This document shows positions 21,016 to 22,614 of a stretch of DNA of 22,614 nucleotides, piece after piece. Source of the stretch: a virus; the IMG/VR virus record IMGVR_UViG_3300031673_000519, positions 1 through 22,614 of that record; one strand, written 5' to 3'. A program made the position numbers and the translations under genes. The notes under the pieces are model-generated. The model was not told the DNA's origin and did not search any database. It saw only the letters and a list, made by a program, of their open reading frames with translations. The first letter of the stretch is position 1; each line of letters begins with the position of its first letter.

Positions 21016-21414
21016 TCACTTCCTTGCGTCAGCAAGTGCTTTACCAAGCACAAACATATTGGAAATGATAAGCTTTTCTCCTGCATCGATAGCTATGATT
21101 TCTTTGTTGCAGGCAGCGCATCTTGTAGCTCCTGGATATTGGATGTTCGTTATCCGTGTGCAGCTCGGACACATCACATCGAAATTTACGATGGTAATTT
21201 CGTGCGCAACCTCACTGCCGTGAGCATCTTTTATCCTTCGAACATAGTTCTCAGCAAGCTGTTCGTTTTTAGGATTCACATATTCAACAAACTTAGCTGC
21301 TTGCGTCCCGGGGGCAGCTTTGATAGCGGATGCAGCTACAACTACTGCTTTCTTAATCTCTTCCGTGATGTCTGCCTTAACTTCTTCTTTGACTTCTTCT
21401 TTCTTATCTACCAT
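21016..21414 (-). CDS. Zinc-ribbon protein of unknown function
   Basis: The 132-residue protein has a Lys/Glu-rich N-terminus (VDKKEEVKEEVKADITEEI), an Ala-rich helix (about 22-45), and a two-knuckle zinc ribbon CPSC (82-85) and CAAC (99-102) spaced by 13 residues. That is the classical Cys4 arrangement of transcription-factor and adaptor ribbons. It ends LIISNMFVLGKALADARK. The SD is GAGGCGATAGAT before ATG, and it follows the HNH gene by 2 bp. It may bind nucleic acid or polymerase, but this is inferred from the ribbon alone. Confidence 0.7.
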   Translation of the reverse strand: MVDKKEEVKEEVKADITEEIKKAVVVAASAIKAAPGTQAAKFVEYVNPKNEQLAENYVRRIKDAHGSEVAHEITIVNFDVMCPSCTRITNIQYPGATRCAACNKEIIAIDAGEKLIISNMFVLGKALADARK

Positions 21415-21416
21415 AT

Positions 21417-21647
21417 CTATCGCCTCGTATTCCAGTTACGCCAAGAGTCTCCTCGGTTGTTATCCTTGAAAGCTCTAATAGCTCTGCTATGTGCTTCTTG
21501 ATGGCAAGAACGGCATCTAAACTCGAGATTCTCTGGACGGTTGTCCTGATGATTGCTGTTCTTATGATGGACCTCAAGGTTATCTGATGCGCCACAACAC
21601 ACGCATCTACGCGAATACTTAGCATTAGCTATTTCTCTGTAACCCAT
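21417..21647 (-). CDS. HNH endonuclease (76 aa)
   Basis: The 76-residue protein has a compact HNH fold: CVCC (15-18), LEVHHKN (24-30), the Asn in NRPENLEFRC (36-45), and CRSCHQEAH (45-53), so the zinc-binding Cys pairs and the H-N-H catalytic residues are all present. Small HNH proteins of this size are often encoded beside terminases and act in DNA cleavage or packaging. Here it is the first gene of the minus-strand cluster. It has no SD, and a TATA box lies 28 bp upstream, so it is probably translated from a leaderless transcript. Confidence 0.9.
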   Translation of the reverse strand: MGYREIANAKYSRRCVCCGASDNLEVHHKNSNHQDNRPENLEFRCRSCHQEAHSRAIRAFKDNNRGDSWRNWNTRR

Positions 21648-21671
21648 AGAATATTCAATGTCACAGCTTAT

Positions 21672-21679
21672 TTATATAA
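21672..21679 (-). promoter_or_regulatory. TATA box for the leftward operon (leaderless HNH start)
   Basis: TTATATAA on the minus strand, centred about 28.5 bp before the ATG of the HNH gene at 21647. The absence of an SD fits a leaderless transcript. It is followed upstream by a 10-bp palindrome GCTATATAGC at 21702-21711. Confidence 0.65.
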
Positions 21680-21786
21680 TTTGTGTTTTATCAAGGCAGT
21701 TGCTATATAGCCCCCCTGCAAAAATAGCCTGTCTACCGAATTACATGACTTGTATACTTAATGGAAATGACCTCTGTGAAATAGAT

Positions 21787-21810
21787 ATTGTAATATATAC
21801 TATTGTAATA
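21787..21810. repeat. Direct repeat ATTGTAATA x2
   Basis: Two identical nonamers, at 21787-21795 and 21802-21810, are offset by 15 bp. They lie in the AT-rich divergent region just before the first 19-bp operator copy. They may be iterons or protein sites; no further copies of the full nonamer were seen nearby. Confidence 0.5.
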
Positions 21811-21822
21811 CTACATATTATA

Positions 21823-21841
21823 ATGTTACACAATATAACAT
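21823..21841. promoter_or_regulatory. Operator-like inverted repeat, copy 1
   Basis: The 19-bp sequence ATGTTACACAATATAACAT has ATGTTA/TAACAT arms. It is the first of three copies with the same 7-5-7 geometry and consensus ATGTTAC(N5)(R/G)(T/A)AACAT. Confidence 0.7.
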
Positions 21842-21851
21842 AGATATACTA

Positions 21852-21870
21852 ATGTTACATATAGTAACAT
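21852..21870. promoter_or_regulatory. Operator-like inverted repeat, copy 2
   Basis: The 19-bp ATGTTACATATAGTAACAT is a perfect 7-bp inverted repeat with a 5-bp spacer. It is centred 29 bp from copy 1, close enough for two dimers on the same region. Confidence 0.75.
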
Positions 21871-21886
21871 AGATAATGAATTATAT

Positions 21887-21900
21887 ACCTCGATCGAGGT
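21887..21900. repeat. 14-bp perfect palindrome
   Basis: ACCTCGATCGAGGT is its own reverse complement and stands out as the only GC-rich stretch in its neighbourhood. It could be a protein-binding site or restriction-like site in the control region. Confidence 0.6.
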
Positions 21901-21987
21901 GTATCCTACAATATATATATTAGACTATACACTTCTAATATTCCTATAAGAATATTATTAAATAAAAATATTCCTCTCTCCCTTGTA

Positions 21988-22006
21988 ATGTTACAAAACG
22001 AAACAT
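21988..22006. promoter_or_regulatory. Operator-like inverted repeat, copy 3, abutting a TATA box
   Basis: ATGTTACAAAACGAAACAT, the third 19-bp copy. Its right edge overlaps the first base of the TTTATATA box at 22006-22013. A bound dimer would cover the BRE position and block the plus-strand promoter, the classical location for an archaeal repressor. Confidence 0.75.
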
Positions 22007-22013
22007 TTATATA
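22006..22013 (+). promoter_or_regulatory. TATA box for the plus-strand transcription unit
   Basis: TTTATATA preceded by CGAAACA, a plausible BRE. A start about 26 bp downstream (near 22036) would give a leader of about 385 nt before the ATG at 22422. A second TTTATATA at 22281-22288 is part of the repeat array and could also act as a promoter. Confidence 0.6.
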
Positions 22014-22058
22014 GTAGTAGTCCTTTTCTCTATATATTGGAAAGTAAACCATAGAAAC

Positions 22059-22077
22059 CTATTGCATATAGCAATAG
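22059..22077. repeat. 7-5-7 inverted repeat CTATTGC/GCAATAG
   Basis: A perfect 7-bp inverted repeat with loop ATATA that overlaps the first unit of the 15-bp repeat array. As RNA it would be a stable stem-loop near the start of the leader. Confidence 0.6.
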
Positions 22078-22345
22078 CTATCTATCGAAAGCATTTGTAG
22101 TTTGATATAGTGATAGCTACATTAAAGCGATTAGATAGTATTGCCTTAGCGATAGCTTTAAAGAATCTCCTTGAACGGAGTAAGTGATGACCTATATAGA
22201 GGTAACTCTCTCGTTTTATAGGCAACCCCGTTGTGCATAGTGTCAGCTATGCTAACTATACTGGGTGAGAGTTATTAGGCTTTATATAGCGACAGCTACG
22301 ATTACGAAAGATTAGTAGTAATTAAGAAACATATAGCGAGAGCTC
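22066..22345 (+). repeat. Array of seven degenerate 15-bp repeats in a probable structured leader RNA
   Basis: Units at 22066, 22105, 22144, 22194 (weakest), 22235, 22284 and 22331 match ATATAGCGAYAGCTA. The steps are 39, 39, 50, 41, 49 and 47 bp. Most contain TAGC-N4-GCTA, able to form a small hairpin. Between units 4 and 6, TAACTCTC (22203-22210) pairs with GAGAGTTA (22266-22273), the contiguous ACCC/GGGT adds to it, and GCATAG/CTATGC (unit 5) forms an internal hairpin. This nested pairing is best explained as RNA structure, but the strand is inferred. Confidence 0.6.
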
Positions 22346-22417
22346 TCGGCTTCTTGTTCAGTTATTTTATTTTAAAGCCGATTTGTAATTCAAATCGAGT
22401 AGTTACACGGAGGTAAC
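22337..22417 (+). promoter_or_regulatory. Overlapping inverted repeats and SD-containing hairpin before the plus-strand gene
   Basis: Three inverted repeats compete for shared bases: CGAGAGCTCTCG (22337-22348), TCGGCTT with AAGCCGA (22346-22352 and 22375-22381), and CGATTTG with CAAATCG (22379-22397). A final hairpin GTTAC-ACGGAG-GTAAC (22402-22417) holds the SD (GGAGG) in its loop and stem. Such an arrangement can control translation of the next gene. No known riboswitch class is recognised. Confidence 0.55.
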
Positions 22418-22421
22418 GAAA

Positions 22422-22614
22422 ATGACCGAACAAATAGCAGAAGTAAAGGTTTCAGTAGAGACACGACTCGCCCAGATTATAGTAGCATTGGACGAGAAGG
22501 AAATGGCTAAGCGTAGAGGCTTCAATTTCTCAGCAGAGTATTTGCAGGAAAAGGTAGCTGAAGCTAAAGAGAAATATAAATCTCTTAATAAGTTTCCAGA
22601 TAGCTTAGTCAAAG
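22422..22614 (+). CDS. Hypothetical protein, 5' fragment (plus strand)
   Basis: The first 64 residues of a plus-strand gene cut by the right edge: MTEQIAEVKVSVETRLAQII...DSLVK. It is charged, helical-looking and contains 'EYLQEKVAEAKEKY', but no recognised domain. The start has CGGAGGTAACGAAA upstream. It is the only plus-strand gene and begins the divergent, probably early or regulatory, unit. The long structured leader suggests that its expression is regulated. Confidence 0.75.
   Translation, partial: MTEQIAEVKVSVETRLAQIIVALDEKEMAKRRGFNFSAEYLQEKVAEAKEKYKSLNKFPDSLVK

Larger units (their letters stand above)
21648..22421. other. 774-bp non-coding divergent control region
   Basis: No credible gene is seen here; the ORFs in it are short and start without SDs in AT-rich sequence. 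It separates the leftward operon from the rightward gene. It contains the leftward TATA box, two short direct repeats, three operator copies, a 14-bp palindrome, the rightward TATA box and the repeat-rich leader. An origin of replication could also lie here, but I see no decisive origin motif. Confidence 0.7.

Noticed and set aside
21658-21843. 61-residue plus-strand ORF in the divergent region
   Set aside because: No SD, low-complexity AT-rich translation, and it covers the TATA box and operator sequences.
22144-22230. tRNA-like fold near 22144-22230
   Set aside because: I could not assemble acceptor, D, anticodon and T arms with a conserved GTTCRA loop; only local hairpins are present.
22066-22345. 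CRISPR array
   Set aside because: The repeats are only 15 bp, imperfect and palindromic, spacing varies, and there is no cas gene or true spacer structure.
21648-22421. Replication origin
   Set aside because: Direct repeats and AT-rich sequence are suggestive, but no recognised initiator motif (such as an ORB element) or initiator gene is visible in the window.

Overview
This window looks like the late (packaging, head and tail) half of a tailed double-stranded DNA virus or integrated provirus of the Caudoviricetes type. The host is probably an archaeon. Archaeal-type TATA boxes (TTTATATA, TTATATAA) sit about 25-32 bp upstream of several start codons that have no Shine-Dalgarno (SD) sequence, as expected for leaderless transcripts, while genes inside operons carry strong GGAGG-type SDs. 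The DNA is AT-rich and most genes overlap or nearly touch. Host assignment is inference; no host gene, tRNA or integrase is visible.

The virion genes all lie on the minus strand and read from about 21650 down to 1. First comes a run of small genes: an HNH endonuclease, a zinc-ribbon protein, several tiny unknown ORFs and an ARPP-1-like (DUF6569) protein. Then come the large terminase, a basic membrane protein, the portal, a DNA-ligase-like multidomain protein, a DUF6582-like protein and a 53-residue helix-turn-helix protein. Next are a prohead protease with an apparent nested scaffold, the HK97-fold major capsid protein, a hairpin/T-run terminator and a small virion protein.

From 10612 to 5534, and again at 4636 to 2072, the structural module is interrupted by about 7.6 kb of glycan genes: a GT2 transferase, an asparagine-synthetase-like enzyme, a TylF-like O-methyltransferase, a methyltransferase-glycosyltransferase fusion, a double GT2 protein and a GT-A/GT4/methyltransferase triple fusion. 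Tail and virion-surface genes (5455-4774 and 2082-1) surround and follow these. The simplest reading is that the virus builds or decorates a methylated, possibly amidated glycan on its own virion or on the host surface.

At the right end, 21648-22421 is a non-coding divergent region. It holds three copies of a 19-bp inverted-repeat operator, archaeal promoters facing both ways and a 14-bp palindrome. It also holds an array of seven degenerate 15-bp repeats spaced 39-50 bp apart, in what is probably a roughly 385-nt structured leader of a plus-strand gene that begins at 22422 and runs off the window.

The most interesting signals are that repeat array and leader, a 17-residue peptide shared by the capsid protein N-terminus and the ligase-like protein C-terminus, the triple-fusion glycan enzyme, and an ARPP-1-like protein in a viral packaging operon.
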